Shown here in pieces: positions 47,598 to 56,372 of a stretch of 64,000 nt of DNA. The notes beneath the pieces are model-generated. The model did not search any database. It was given only the letters and a program-made list of their open reading frames with translations, and was not told the DNA's origin. Within the stretch, counting starts at the first letter, position 1. Every line of letters begins with the position of its first letter. The translations under genes were made by a program, and so were the position numbers. The stretch is from an uncultured Flavobacteriales bacterium (GTDB lineage: Bacteria; Bacteroidota; Bacteroidia; Flavobacteriales; BACL11), in assembly GCA_905478765.1 (NCBI GenBank), contig CAJQJY010000005.1, positions 52,168 to 116,167 on the forward strand, read 5' to 3'.

Positions 47598-48866
47598 CTA
47601 GATTATCATTCCAGCAGCAACTGTTTCGTTTGTTGCTTCATTTATCAAGATAATACTTCCAGTATTTCTGTTTCTTCTGTAACTATCAAAAAATAATGGT
47701 TTGGTTGTACGGATTGTAATTCTACCGATATCATTTAATCCAATTTCTAAATCATCTTCATTTCTGTGTAAAGTATTGATGTCCATTTTGTATTTTACCT
47801 CTTTAATAATACATCTTGCAGTTTGGCTTGTATGTCTGATGGTGTATTTCCCTCTTGGAATCATTGATTTATCATTCATCCAACATATCATTACATCAAC
47901 ATCTTGCTCAATAGTTGGCTTATTGTTTTCTCTTACTAACATGTCACCTCTACTGATGTCAATATCATCTTCTAAAGTCATGCAAACTGACATAGGTGAA
48001 AAAGCCTCTTCAACCCCTCCATCAAAAGTGTCAATTGATTTAATCTTAGATTTAAATCCTGAAGGAAGTACAGTTACATCATCTCCTGGTTTGAAAACCC
48101 CACCTTCAACTCTACCAGCATATCCTCTATAATCTGGATGTTCTGCTGATTGAGGACGAATTACATATTGCACAGGAAATCTGCAGTCAACATGATTATG
48201 GTCTGAACCAATATGAATATTTTCTAAAAGATGCATTAAAGTCGAGCCTTCGTACCAATTCATCTTTGCTGATCGATCAACAACATTATCTCCATTAAGT
48301 GCAGAAATTGGAATAAAGTGCACATCTTTAATTTCTAATTTTGAAGAGAAATTTTCAAAATTAGCTTTAATTTTGTTATATGCTTCTTCACTATGATCAA
48401 CTAAATCCATTTTATTAATGCAAACCGCAATATGTGGTATTTGTAAAAGAGATGCAATAAATGCATGTCTTTTAGTTTGCTCAATCACTCCGTGTCTGGC
48501 ATCTACTAAAAGTAATGCTAAGTTTGCTGTTGACGCTCCTGTAACCATATTTCTTGTGTACTGAATATGTCCTGGTGTATCTGCAATAATGAATTTTCTT
48601 TTTGGAGTTGCAAAGTATCTGTATGCAACATCAATTGTAATCCCTTGCTCTCTTTCTGATCTTAATCCATCAGTTAATAGTGCAAGGTTTACACCTTCTT
48701 CACCTCTTTGTTTACTTGTTTCTTCCAATAATTCCATTTGATCTTCAAAGATTGCTTTACTATCATAAAGTAACCTTCCAATTAAAGTGCTTTTGCCATC
48801 ATCTACACTTCCTGCAGTTGTGAAGCGTAAAAGTTCCATATCTAAATATCCTTTCGGTTCGCTCAT
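47598..48866 (-). CDS. cysN: Sulfate adenylyltransferase subunit 1 (GTPase)
   Basis: The 422-residue GTPase subunit couples GTP hydrolysis to ATP sulfurylase activity, forming APS from sulfate and ATP. The P-loop GSVDDGKST is at residues 19-27, the G3 motif DTPGH near 95 and the G4 motif NKMD near 150; EF-Tu-like beta-barrel domains follow. There is no fused APS kinase domain, which is supplied by the separate cysC. It is last in the cysC-cysD-cysN reverse operon, 11 bases after cysD. Confidence 0.96.
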   Translation of the reverse strand: MSEPKGYLDMELLRFTTAGSVDDGKSTLIGRLLYDSKAIFEDQMELLEETSKQRGEEGVNLALLTDGLRSEREQGITIDVAYRYFATPKRKFIIADTPGHIQYTRNMVTGASTANLALLLVDARHGVIEQTKRHAFIASLLQIPHIAVCINKMDLVDHSEEAYNKIKANFENFSSKLEIKDVHFIPISALNGDNVVDRSAKMNWYEGSTLMHLLENIHIGSDHNHVDCRFPVQYVIRPQSAEHPDYRGYAGRVEGGVFKPGDDVTVLPSGFKSKIKSIDTFDGGVEEAFSPMSVCMTLEDDIDISRGDMLVRENNKPTIEQDVDVMICWMNDKSMIPRGKYTIRHTSQTARCIIKEVKYKMDINTLHRNEDDLEIGLNDIGRITIRTTKPLFFDSYRRNRNTGSIILINEATNETVAAGMII

Positions 48867-48877
48867 AATTGTGTTTT

Positions 48878-49783
48878 TTAAAAGTACCCTTCTTTTTTTC
48901 TGTCTTCCATGGCTGCTTCGGATCTTTTATCATCTGCTCTACCACCTCTTTCAGTAACTCTTGTTGATGCAACTTCTTCAATGATTTCTTCTATAGTACC
49001 GGCATCCGATTCTGAAAGACCAGTACAAGTCATATCTCCAATAGTTCTACATCTAATAGTTCTTTCTTCCCATTGTTCACTGTCTTTTATTTGGATGTAA
49101 TTACATTTTCCAAGTAGTACTCCATTTCTGTTTACTACTTCTCTTTTATGAGAGAAATATAATGAAGGTAACTCAATTTTTTCATATAAAATGTATTGCC
49201 ATACATCCATTTCAGTCCAGTTAGAAATTGGAAAAATTCTAAAATGCTCTCCTATTTTTTTTCTTCCGTTAAAAATATTCCAGAGTTCAGGCCTTTGATT
49301 TTTTGGGTCCCATTGTCCAAACTCATCTCTGTGAGAAAAGAATCTTTCTTTAGCTCTTGCTTTTTCCTCATCTCTTCTGGCTCCTCCCATTGCGCAATCG
49401 TATTTCCCTTCTTCTAGGCTTTCTAAAAGAGTTACGGTTTGCAATCCGTTACGGGATGCATTTACTCCTGTTTCTTCTACAGCAGTTCCTTTGTCAATAG
49501 AATCTTGTACATACTTTACAATTAAAGTTTCTCCAGTTTCCTTAATTAATCCATCTCTAAATTCAATAGTTTCAGTGAAGTTGTGTCCTGTATCTATATG
49601 CATTAAAGGAAAAGGGATTTTTCCAGGGTGAAATGCTTTTCTTGCAAGATGAAACATGATAATAGAATCTTTACCCCCAGAAAATAACATTACAGGTTTT
49701 TCAAACTGTGCTGCTACTTCTCGCAGTATAAAAATCGCTTCCGATTCTAAATCTTTTAAATGTGTTAGATTGTACGAACTCAT
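48878..49783 (-). CDS. cysD: Sulfate adenylyltransferase subunit 2
   Basis: The 301-residue catalytic subunit is a PP-loop protein with SGGKDS at residues 35-40, plus the conserved GGARRDEEKARAKERFFS and WTEMDVWQYI segments. With CysN it makes APS. Length is normal. It sits 3 bases after cysC and 11 before cysN. No cysH or cysI is present in the window, so in this location the APS probably feeds PAPS for sulfation rather than reduction. Confidence 0.96.
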   Translation of the reverse strand: MSSYNLTHLKDLESEAIFILREVAAQFEKPVMLFSGGKDSIIMFHLARKAFHPGKIPFPLMHIDTGHNFTETIEFRDGLIKETGETLIVKYVQDSIDKGTAVEETGVNASRNGLQTVTLLESLEEGKYDCAMGGARRDEEKARAKERFFSHRDEFGQWDPKNQRPELWNIFNGRKKIGEHFRIFPISNWTEMDVWQYILYEKIELPSLYFSHKREVVNRNGVLLGKCNYIQIKDSEQWEERTIRCRTIGDMTCTGLSESDAGTIEEIIEEVASTRVTERGGRADDKRSEAAMEDRKKEGYF

Positions 49784-49786
49784 TTT

Positions 49787-50395
49787 TTAGTTGTTTTTTA
49801 TAATCGGTAATATGTAGTCCAAAACTTTCTGTACCGATTCATCTATTGAAAGTTCTGATGTGTTTATTTCTATTTTCGGATTTTCAGGAGCTTCAAATGG
49901 AGCGCTTATTCCTGTAAAATCTTTTATTTCTCCTTTTCTTGCTTTTTTGTACAGTCCTTTAATATCTCTGTTTTCACAAGTTTCTAATGATGCCTTGATA
50001 TACACTTCAATAAAATTTTCTTCTCCAATTATATTTTCTGCAATCTTTCGGACTTCAATTGTTGGGCTTATAAAACAGTTTAAAGTTACTATTCCACAAT
50101 TCAGAAAAAGTTTTGATACTTCAGCAATTCTTCTAATGTTTTCTGTTCTATCATCTGCTGAAAAAGATAAGTTATTGCTAATTCCTACTCTAATATTGTC
50201 TCCATCTAAAAGTTGACTTAATATCCCATGAGAATGTAAATATCTTTCCACTCCTTTAGCTATAGTTGTTTTGCCAGAACCAGAAAGTCCAGTCACCCAA
50301 ATAACTTTTGATTTTTGCTTTAAAAACTCTTCTTTTTCTTTTCTCTGAAGAATATCATCAAAAATGGTAAATATATTTTCTTTTTCTTCTTTCAT
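49787..50395 (-). CDS. cysC: Adenylylsulfate kinase
   Basis: The ATG at 50395 gives a 202-residue APS kinase; the open frame to 50491 would cross the promoter. The P-loop GLSGSGKTT is at residues 36-44, followed by LLDGDNIRVGI and RTENIRRIAEVSKLF, all typical of CysC. The enzyme phosphorylates APS to PAPS, the sulfate donor for sulfotransferases. It heads the reverse operon and is divergent from the deoC-cysQ operon. Confidence 0.95.
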   Translation of the reverse strand: MKEEKENIFTIFDDILQRKEKEEFLKQKSKVIWVTGLSGSGKTTIAKGVERYLHSHGILSQLLDGDNIRVGISNNLSFSADDRTENIRRIAEVSKLFLNCGIVTLNCFISPTIEVRKIAENIIGEENFIEVYIKASLETCENRDIKGLYKKARKGEIKDFTGISAPFEAPENPKIEINTSELSIDESVQKVLDYILPIIKNN

Positions 50396-50405
50396 TTCAG
50401 ACTTG

Positions 50406-50413
50406 CAAATGTA
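50406..50413 (-). promoter_or_regulatory. -7 box of cysCDN
   Basis: Reverse-strand TACATTTG, 10 bases before the cysC ATG. Confidence 0.5.
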
Positions 50414-50460
50414 ATAAATTATATTGATTTTAAAAACAACAATATATCTGATAAATTGCT

Positions 50461-50468
50461 TAAATTTG
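50461..50468 (+). promoter_or_regulatory. -7 box of the deoC-cysQ-polysaccharide operon
   Basis: TAAATTTG, 27 bases before the GTG at 50496. Together with 50406-50413 it makes a compact divergent promoter. Confidence 0.5.
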
Positions 50469-50495
50469 GCATCTATAAAAACAAAAATCATTGTC

Positions 50496-51218
50496 GTGAA
50501 AATTGAAGAGTATTTAGATTCAACTTATTTAAAATTGCCAGAAGAAGCTGGTATTACTATTGAAGAAACGGAAGATATTGTTTTTAAAATTATTGAAGAA
50601 GGAATTGCTTCAAATTTTGCTTGCGTTATGATTCGACCGAATTTTGTTTCTAAAGCAGTTGAAAAGATTCAAACTTCAAAATCAAAGCTTAAAGTTGGGA
50701 CTGTAATAGATTTTCCGTTTGGAAATAGTAGTACTGAAAAGAAAATAGAAGAAGCTGAAGAAGCAATAAGGAATGGCGCATATGATATTGATTTCGTTTG
50801 TGATTACAATTCATTTAAACGAGGAAGTTTTGTAAAGTTTGATGCTGATATTATTGAAGGAACTAAAATTTGTGCTGAAAACAAGAGAATTACAAAGTGG
50901 ATTATTGAAACTGGAGCATTGTCAAAAGATGAAATAAGAATTATCACTAAAAGAATTACAAAGCTAATTGAGTCAAAATTTCCCCACTATGCATCTAAAG
51001 TTTTTATCAAAACATCCACAGGATATTATGGTGGATATGGAGCTACTTTAAAGGATGTGAAAGTTATTAAATCAGTTTCAGGAAATTTAAAAATTAAAGC
51101 ATCTGGTGGAATATCAAATATTAAAGATGCTTTGGCTATGATTGAAGCTGGGGCTGATAGGATTGGAACTTCAAAAGCAGAAGACATATTTCTCCAAAAT
51201 TCAAAACAAGTAAAATGA
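50496..51218 (+). CDS. Deoxyribose-phosphate aldolase family protein (DeoC-like)
   Basis: The chosen start is GTG at 50496, 27 bases after a -7 box. The 240-residue protein is a TIM-barrel class I aldolase of the DeoC family. It keeps all three catalytic positions: Asp in YDIDFVCDYNSF, the Schiff-base Lys in VFIKTSTGYYGG and the second Lys in KIKASGGISN. DeoC interconverts deoxyribose 5-phosphate with acetaldehyde and glyceraldehyde 3-phosphate. Its position at the head of a sulfation and polysaccharide operon is unexpected, so the physiological substrate may differ. It overlaps cysQ by four bases (ATGA). Confidence 0.85.
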   Translation: MKIEEYLDSTYLKLPEEAGITIEETEDIVFKIIEEGIASNFACVMIRPNFVSKAVEKIQTSKSKLKVGTVIDFPFGNSSTEKKIEEAEEAIRNGAYDIDFVCDYNSFKRGSFVKFDADIIEGTKICAENKRITKWIIETGALSKDEIRIITKRITKLIESKFPHYASKVFIKTSTGYYGGYGATLKDVKVIKSVSGNLKIKASGGISNIKDALAMIEAGADRIGTSKAEDIFLQNSKQVK

Positions 51219-52006
51219 ATTTTAAAGAATTATTAAAAATAGCAATTAATGCCTCAATTAAAGGGGGTTGTGCTATAATGGAAGTGTATGCTTCTGATTT
51301 TTCAGTTGAATATAAGAATGATAAATCTCCTTTAACTTTTGCAGATAAAAATTGTAATGATTTAATAGAATGTTTACTTCTTAAAACTGGAATCCCTATA
51401 ATAAGTGAAGAAGGAACAGAGGTTTCTTTTGATAAAAGAAAAAAATGGGAGTACTCTTGGTTAGTTGACCCTTTAGATGGAACAAAAGAATTTGTAAAAA
51501 GAAATGGCGAGTTTACTGTGAATATTGCTTTAATCCATAATGGAAGTCCAATTATGGGTGTGATTTATGTTCCTGTTAAAGCAGAACTTTATTTTGCAAT
51601 GAAAGATCTTGGGTCTTATAAAATTAGTAGAGATGCTGTTATTTCTGATTTAGATGACTTAATTGAAAAATCTATTAAGCTTCCGATTGAATATAATCGA
51701 GAGAATTATGTTATTGTTGGTTCTCGCTCTCACTCTTCAGTAGAAACAGAAGAGTTGTTCTATGAAAAGAAAAAAGAGCACGGTAATGTTGATTTTATGG
51801 CAGTTGGATCTTCTCTTAAATTTTGTATGGTTGCTGAAGGAAAAGCAGATGCCTATGCGAGGTATGCACCTACAATGGAGTGGGATACGGGAGCGGGAGA
51901 TGCAATTTGTAGAATGGCAGGCTTTCAAGTTCTCCAATATAATACTGATATCCCACTTAGATACAATAAAAAGAATTTATTGAATCCTTGGTTTTTGGTA
52001 ACATAA
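51215..52006 (+). CDS. cysQ: 3'(2'),5'-bisphosphate nucleotidase CysQ
   Basis: The 263-residue protein belongs to the inositol-monophosphatase-like family. Metal-binding motifs are visible: SEEG near residue 74, DPLDGTKEF at 85-93 and EWDTGAGDAI near 224. CysQ hydrolyses 3'-phosphoadenosine 5'-phosphate (PAP), the inhibitory by-product of sulfotransferases and PAPS reductase. Its position with four sulfotransferases points to PAP clearance during sulfation. The start overlaps deoC, and the flippase gene begins 4 bases after its stop. Confidence 0.94.
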   Translation: MNFKELLKIAINASIKGGCAIMEVYASDFSVEYKNDKSPLTFADKNCNDLIECLLLKTGIPIISEEGTEVSFDKRKKWEYSWLVDPLDGTKEFVKRNGEFTVNIALIHNGSPIMGVIYVPVKAELYFAMKDLGSYKISRDAVISDLDDLIEKSIKLPIEYNRENYVIVGSRSHSSVETEELFYEKKKEHGNVDFMAVGSSLKFCMVAEGKADAYARYAPTMEWDTGAGDAICRMAGFQVLQYNTDIPLRYNKKNLLNPWFLVT

Positions 52007-52010
52007 ACTT

Positions 52011-53336
52011 ATGAAAGAAAAATTGCTTAATGCTTTAGAAGATAAAGATTTTTCCGAACTCTTGAAAAAGGGAGGGATTTCCTTTTTTTTAAGAATTTGT
52101 GGGCAGGTCATGGGCTTTTTAATGTCTTTTGTTGTTGCTCATTATTTTGGAGCCAAAGGATTAGGGAACTATGTATTGGCAATTGTTATCCTTAGAATTT
52201 TTACTCTTGTATCTAAACTTGGGTTAGATACTTTTTCAATTAGATTTATTGCTTCATTTGCTAAGCAAGGTAAATGGAAAAGTATTCAGCTTTTTAGAAA
52301 GAAGATTATTACTATTGTAAGTATAACATCCCTGATTTCTTCATTAGTAATGTTTATATTTTCCTTTGAGATTGCAAATCTTGTAAATACTAGATTGGAA
52401 TATATTGAGGTAAGTTCATTTTTTATTCTTCCAATGGTTTTTTTTATGTTGCATTATCAAAGTTTAAGAGGATTAAAAAGAATAGCTGAATTTTCATTTT
52501 TCTATAGAATGTCACAAGCGACTTTTTCAATTGCTGGACTATTTTTAATTTCTCAGTTTATACAAAGTGATAGAATTCCTATTTATGCTTATTTAACAAG
52601 TTTAAGCACAGTTTCGTTATTATCCTATGTTTCGTATTATTATTGGTTTAATAAAAAATGTAAATTTGATAGCTCTGAAGAAATTGAGGATTTACCTCTA
52701 AAGAAAATGTTAAAGATATCATTGCCTTTGATGTTTGCTCAATCAGTACAGTTTATTATGGCTTGGACCGATAAATTAATGTTAGGAAATATGTTAGGCC
52801 CTGAAAGTGTAGCGATTTATGGAGTTGCTTTTAGATTTTCAATGGGTGTAAGCATAACATTAATGGCAATTAACAGTATTGCTTCTCCAAAGTTTGCAGA
52901 AAAGTTTTCGAATAATGACATTTCAGGAATGGCAAAAGTTGCCATGCAATCAGCTAAACTAATTTTTTGGACAACCATACCTCTTGCTTCTATTCTTCTT
53001 ATCTTTCCAAAGTTTTTTATGGGAATCTACGGTTCTGATTTTTTAATAGGGGTTGAGGTTTTAAGATGGTTAATTGTAGGGAGAATTGTTAATGCACTTT
53101 CAGGTTCAGTAGGTAGTTTAATGCAGATGACTGGTCAACAAAATAATTACATGAAAATATTAATTGTAGGGTCTATTATTAATGTTACTCTTAACTATGT
53201 ACTTATTCCAATTTATGGAATTAAAGGAGCTGCTTTTGCAAGCGTGTTTAGTTTGTCATTTTGGAATCTTACTATGGTTTATAATGTAAAAAAGAAATTC
53301 GGATTTTCAACTTTTTACATCCCTCTTATTAAATAA
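52011..53336 (+). CDS. Wzx-type polysaccharide flippase
   Basis: The 441-residue polytopic protein has about 12 to 14 hydrophobic segments and the MOP-superfamily pattern of O-antigen and exopolysaccharide flippases: the N-terminal ISFFLRICGQVMGFLMSFVVA, and the second-half start LPLMFAQSVQFIMAWTDKLMLG near residue 240. It would move lipid-linked repeat units across the inner membrane. It is the first of the polysaccharide genes after cysQ, with 2 bases to the next gene. Confidence 0.88.
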   Translation: MKEKLLNALEDKDFSELLKKGGISFFLRICGQVMGFLMSFVVAHYFGAKGLGNYVLAIVILRIFTLVSKLGLDTFSIRFIASFAKQGKWKSIQLFRKKIITIVSITSLISSLVMFIFSFEIANLVNTRLEYIEVSSFFILPMVFFMLHYQSLRGLKRIAEFSFFYRMSQATFSIAGLFLISQFIQSDRIPIYAYLTSLSTVSLLSYVSYYYWFNKKCKFDSSEEIEDLPLKKMLKISLPLMFAQSVQFIMAWTDKLMLGNMLGPESVAIYGVAFRFSMGVSITLMAINSIASPKFAEKFSNNDISGMAKVAMQSAKLIFWTTIPLASILLIFPKFFMGIYGSDFLIGVEVLRWLIVGRIVNALSGSVGSLMQMTGQQNNYMKILIVGSIINVTLNYVLIPIYGIKGAAFASVFSLSFWNLTMVYNVKKKFGFSTFYIPLIK

Positions 53337-53338
53337 GT

Positions 53339-54244
53339 ATGAAAAGTAGATTACCAAATTTTTTACTTGTTGGAGCTGCCAAATGCGGCACGTCCTCCTT
53401 GCATAATTATTTAAATCAACATTCAGATATTTTTATGCCTACTTATAATAAGAAGGGCATGAAAGTAAAAGAGCCAAGATTTTTGATTAAAGATTTAGTT
53501 CAAAACCGACTTCCAAAAGGAGTATGGAGTTGGGATGAATATCAAGCGCTTTTTAATGATGTTGAGGGTCAGAAATGTTTAGGAGAATCAACAGTTTTGT
53601 ATCTTTATTTTTATGAGCATGCAATCAAAAATATAAAAAAATATTTAGGAGAGAATGTAAAAATAATTATCATGTTAAGAAACCCTATTTATAGAGCATA
53701 TTCAGCATATTCTTTTGCTTCAAGAACTATGCAAGAGAATCAAACGTTTAAAAATGCAATTGACTCGGCCTATAATAGATATGAAAATGACAAATCTGTC
53801 AGTCCAATGATACTGTATAAAGAGCTAGGAAAGTATTCGGATATGGTTGAAGCATATCATAAAAGCTTTTCTCATATTCATGTCGTTTTGTATGATGATT
53901 TTGTTAAAAACACTAAAAAAGAAGTTAAGAAAGTTTTTGATTTTTTAGGTGTTGCAGATGAAGAAGTAGACACAAAAAAGGCACTTAATTCCGGAGGAAA
54001 AAAGTGGAAATCATCTTTTATGAAAAATTTATTAATGGGAAATAATCTGTTTAAAATAATATTTAAACTACTTTTTCCAGCAAAACTTAGGTTCCTTGTG
54101 AAAGAAACAATAAAGAAGATATTCATGGAAAAAGCAGATGAAATGGATAATGATGTGAAGAATGAATTATTACATTATTTTAAAGCAGATATTCAGAAAT
54201 TAGAGAAGTTAATTAATAAAAATTTAAGCGAGTGGAAGAAGTAA
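53339..54244 (+). CDS. Sulfotransferase domain protein 1
   Basis: The 301-residue soluble protein has the PAPS-dependent sulfotransferase layout. The 5'-phosphosulfate-binding loop GAAKCGTSSLHNYL begins at residue 12, and the 3'-phosphate motif IIIMLRNPIYRAYSAY lies near residue 104. It lacks a signal peptide, so it acts in the cytoplasm, probably on lipid-linked or nucleotide sugar units. The acceptor is unknown. It overlaps the next sulfotransferase by 13 bases and shares its overall pattern, so the two look like old tandem duplicates. Confidence 0.88.
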   Translation: MKSRLPNFLLVGAAKCGTSSLHNYLNQHSDIFMPTYNKKGMKVKEPRFLIKDLVQNRLPKGVWSWDEYQALFNDVEGQKCLGESTVLYLYFYEHAIKNIKKYLGENVKIIIMLRNPIYRAYSAYSFASRTMQENQTFKNAIDSAYNRYENDKSVSPMILYKELGKYSDMVEAYHKSFSHIHVVLYDDFVKNTKKEVKKVFDFLGVADEEVDTKKALNSGGKKWKSSFMKNLLMGNNLFKIIFKLLFPAKLRFLVKETIKKIFMEKADEMDNDVKNELLHYFKADIQKLEKLINKNLSEWKK

Positions 54245-55131
54245 AAAATTTTCCTAATTTGTTGATTATTGGGGCTGCAAAGAGTGGAACTACATCTCTT
54301 CATAATTACTTAAAGCAACACCCTGATTTCTTTATGTCAGATCATAAAGAGCCACACTTTTTAATCAATAATGAGATAGGCGTAAAAAGAATACATAAAG
54401 CTGTAACTACTTTGAGTGATTATCAAGAAATGTTTGAAGGTTCATCTGAGTATAAATATAGAGGAGAGTCAAGTGTTATGTATTTGCCATTCCCGGATAT
54501 CGCTATTAGAAATATTAAGAAATATCTTAATAAAGATGTGAAGATTATTATAATGTTAAGAAATCCCATTGAACGTGCTTTTGTGGGTTATTTACATAAT
54601 GTTAGGTATAATACTTCTGAGAATTTATCTTTTGAAGAAGCAATTGAAAAATCAGAAGAAAGATATCAAAAAATTAATGATATGACTCCTGATACAAGAT
54701 ATCTTCATGTTGGAATGTATTATAATCAAGTTAAAAAATACATGGATGAATTTGGTAAAAATGTTCATGTGGTTATTTATGATGATTATGTGAGTAATAT
54801 AAATGGATGTATCAAAAGAGTTTTTGATTTTTTAAATGTGAATAATATTGAAATAGATTCTTCCCAAAGACATATGGTTGGAGGATGGATTTTCAAAAAC
54901 CCTATCCTTAGAAAGTTAATGGTTTCTGAAAATGGATTAAAATCGTTTGCAAAACTATTATTGCCTAATTCAATTTTGAGAAAGAAAATTAGAACTATTG
55001 TTATGCGTTTTGGAACTTCTAAAACACCAGAGTTAACATCTAAGATGCGTAAATTTTTAGAAGATTATTATAGGCATGATATTGTTAACTTAGAGAACTT
55101 GCTTGATAAAGATTTAAATTGGAATAAATGA
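54232..55131 (+). CDS. Sulfotransferase domain protein 2
   Basis: The 299-residue protein starts with a GTG at 54232, inside the end of the previous gene. The 5'-phosphosulfate loop GAAKSGTTSLHNYL begins at residue 14, and IIIMLRNPIERAF near residue 104 is the 3'-phosphate motif. A full second copy rather than a fragment of its neighbour is indicated by the complete set of motifs. No membrane segment is seen. Its stop overlaps the Wzy-like gene by four bases (ATGA). Confidence 0.88.
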   Translation: MEEVKNFPNLLIIGAAKSGTTSLHNYLKQHPDFFMSDHKEPHFLINNEIGVKRIHKAVTTLSDYQEMFEGSSEYKYRGESSVMYLPFPDIAIRNIKKYLNKDVKIIIMLRNPIERAFVGYLHNVRYNTSENLSFEEAIEKSEERYQKINDMTPDTRYLHVGMYYNQVKKYMDEFGKNVHVVIYDDYVSNINGCIKRVFDFLNVNNIEIDSSQRHMVGGWIFKNPILRKLMVSENGLKSFAKLLLPNSILRKKIRTIVMRFGTSKTPELTSKMRKFLEDYYRHDIVNLENLLDKDLNWNK

Positions 55132-56372
55132 TATATACTTTAAAACAAAAATTTATTGATAATCTTATAATGTTTTTTCTTGTGATGAGTGCAGGCGGTC
55201 TATTGTTTGTTTTTAATCGTAATGTTATGTCGATTCTGTTCTTTGGAATATTAATTTTTTCAATTTTATTTTTTGGTAATAAATTTAAAAAACCATTTAT
55301 TTATTCATCAGTTTTAATTCTAATTTCTATTATTTGTATAGGTATAATTAATTTTATTTTCGCAATTACAGAACAGGCTACAGAAAAATATTTATTTTAT
55401 TTATTATCTGTTGCGTTATCCGTTTTAACTTTTTTTCACTTTAAGAATAATAGAAATAGTAATCAATTTTTAAAAACACTTTACTTTGTTCTTAAGTTGA
55501 TAGCATTTCACTCGGCATTAAACTTTATTTTATACTTTTTTGTAAGAGATGATTTATCTACAATTAATACTACTTTTCATGAATGCGAGACTTTCCTTAA
55601 TTTATTCTTTTATACTCCTGATAGAGGTATTGTAAACATTGAAGGTTTTGAGTTTTGCAGAAACCAGGGTTTGTTTTGGGAGCCTGGTGTTTTACAAGTT
55701 TTTCTAAATATTTTATTCTTCTTGGAGGCTTTTGTAATTAAAAAAAGCAAACTGTTTTTATTGTTTTTATCTTTTGTTATTTTAACGTCATATTCAACTA
55801 CAGGTTTAGCCATTTTGTTAATTCAAGCTATAGTTTATCTTTCAGAACAAATAAAGAATAATAAATTAATCTTAGCTGTAATTACTACATTACTAGTCCC
55901 ACTCTTTTTTGTGTTTAGTGTAAATATTAAAGATAAAATACAAGGTGAAAAAGAGGGATCCTTTCAAAAAAGAATCTTTGACTTAACACAACCAGTTTTT
56001 ATTGCTATGGACAATCCATTGACTGGCGTTGGTCTAGATGTTTTTCAATTTCAAAAAATTAGAGAGGAATTTTATATTTCATCAAATTCTTTTATAGGAA
56101 TAACTTCAACAACTAAAGTGACTGATAAGGGCAGCAGTAACTCTGTTATGTTTTTACTTGCCGGGACTGGATTTCCTACTTCTTTAATACTATTATATAT
56201 GTTTTTTAAACAAAGAATAATAGAAAATAAAAAGTGGTTATTTATGATAATTTTATTTATCTCAGTAATGTCTGAACCTTTATTATTGCGTCCATTTTTT
56301 TTAATATTTATAATTTCAGGTTTTCATCAGATATTTTATAGAGTAACATCACACAAACAAATGCTAGTATGA
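55128..56372 (+). CDS. Wzy-like polysaccharide polymerase or O-antigen ligase family protein
   Basis: The 414-residue membrane protein has about ten to eleven hydrophobic segments and one long external loop. The loop carries FEFCRNQGLFWEPGVLQVF, and a later segment has MDNPLTGVGLDVFQF, a pattern typical of the Wzy/WaaL O-antigen family. It would polymerise repeat units on the periplasmic side. Sequence conservation in this family is low, so the call rests on topology, these motifs and the neighbouring flippase. It overlaps both neighbours by four bases. Confidence 0.8.
   Translation: MIYTLKQKFIDNLIMFFLVMSAGGLLFVFNRNVMSILFFGILIFSILFFGNKFKKPFIYSSVLILISIICIGIINFIFAITEQATEKYLFYLLSVALSVLTFFHFKNNRNSNQFLKTLYFVLKLIAFHSALNFILYFFVRDDLSTINTTFHECETFLNLFFYTPDRGIVNIEGFEFCRNQGLFWEPGVLQVFLNILFFLEAFVIKKSKLFLLFLSFVILTSYSTTGLAILLIQAIVYLSEQIKNNKLILAVITTLLVPLFFVFSVNIKDKIQGEKEGSFQKRIFDLTQPVFIAMDNPLTGVGLDVFQFQKIREEFYISSNSFIGITSTTKVTDKGSSNSVMFLLAGTGFPTSLILLYMFFKQRIIENKKWLFMIILFISVMSEPLLLRPFFLIFIISGFHQIFYRVTSHKQMLV

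Noticed and set aside
53339..55131. Sulfotransferases 1 and 2 as one gene split by a frameshift
   Set aside because: Each has its own complete phosphosulfate loop and 3'-phosphate motif and full length, so they are two genes.
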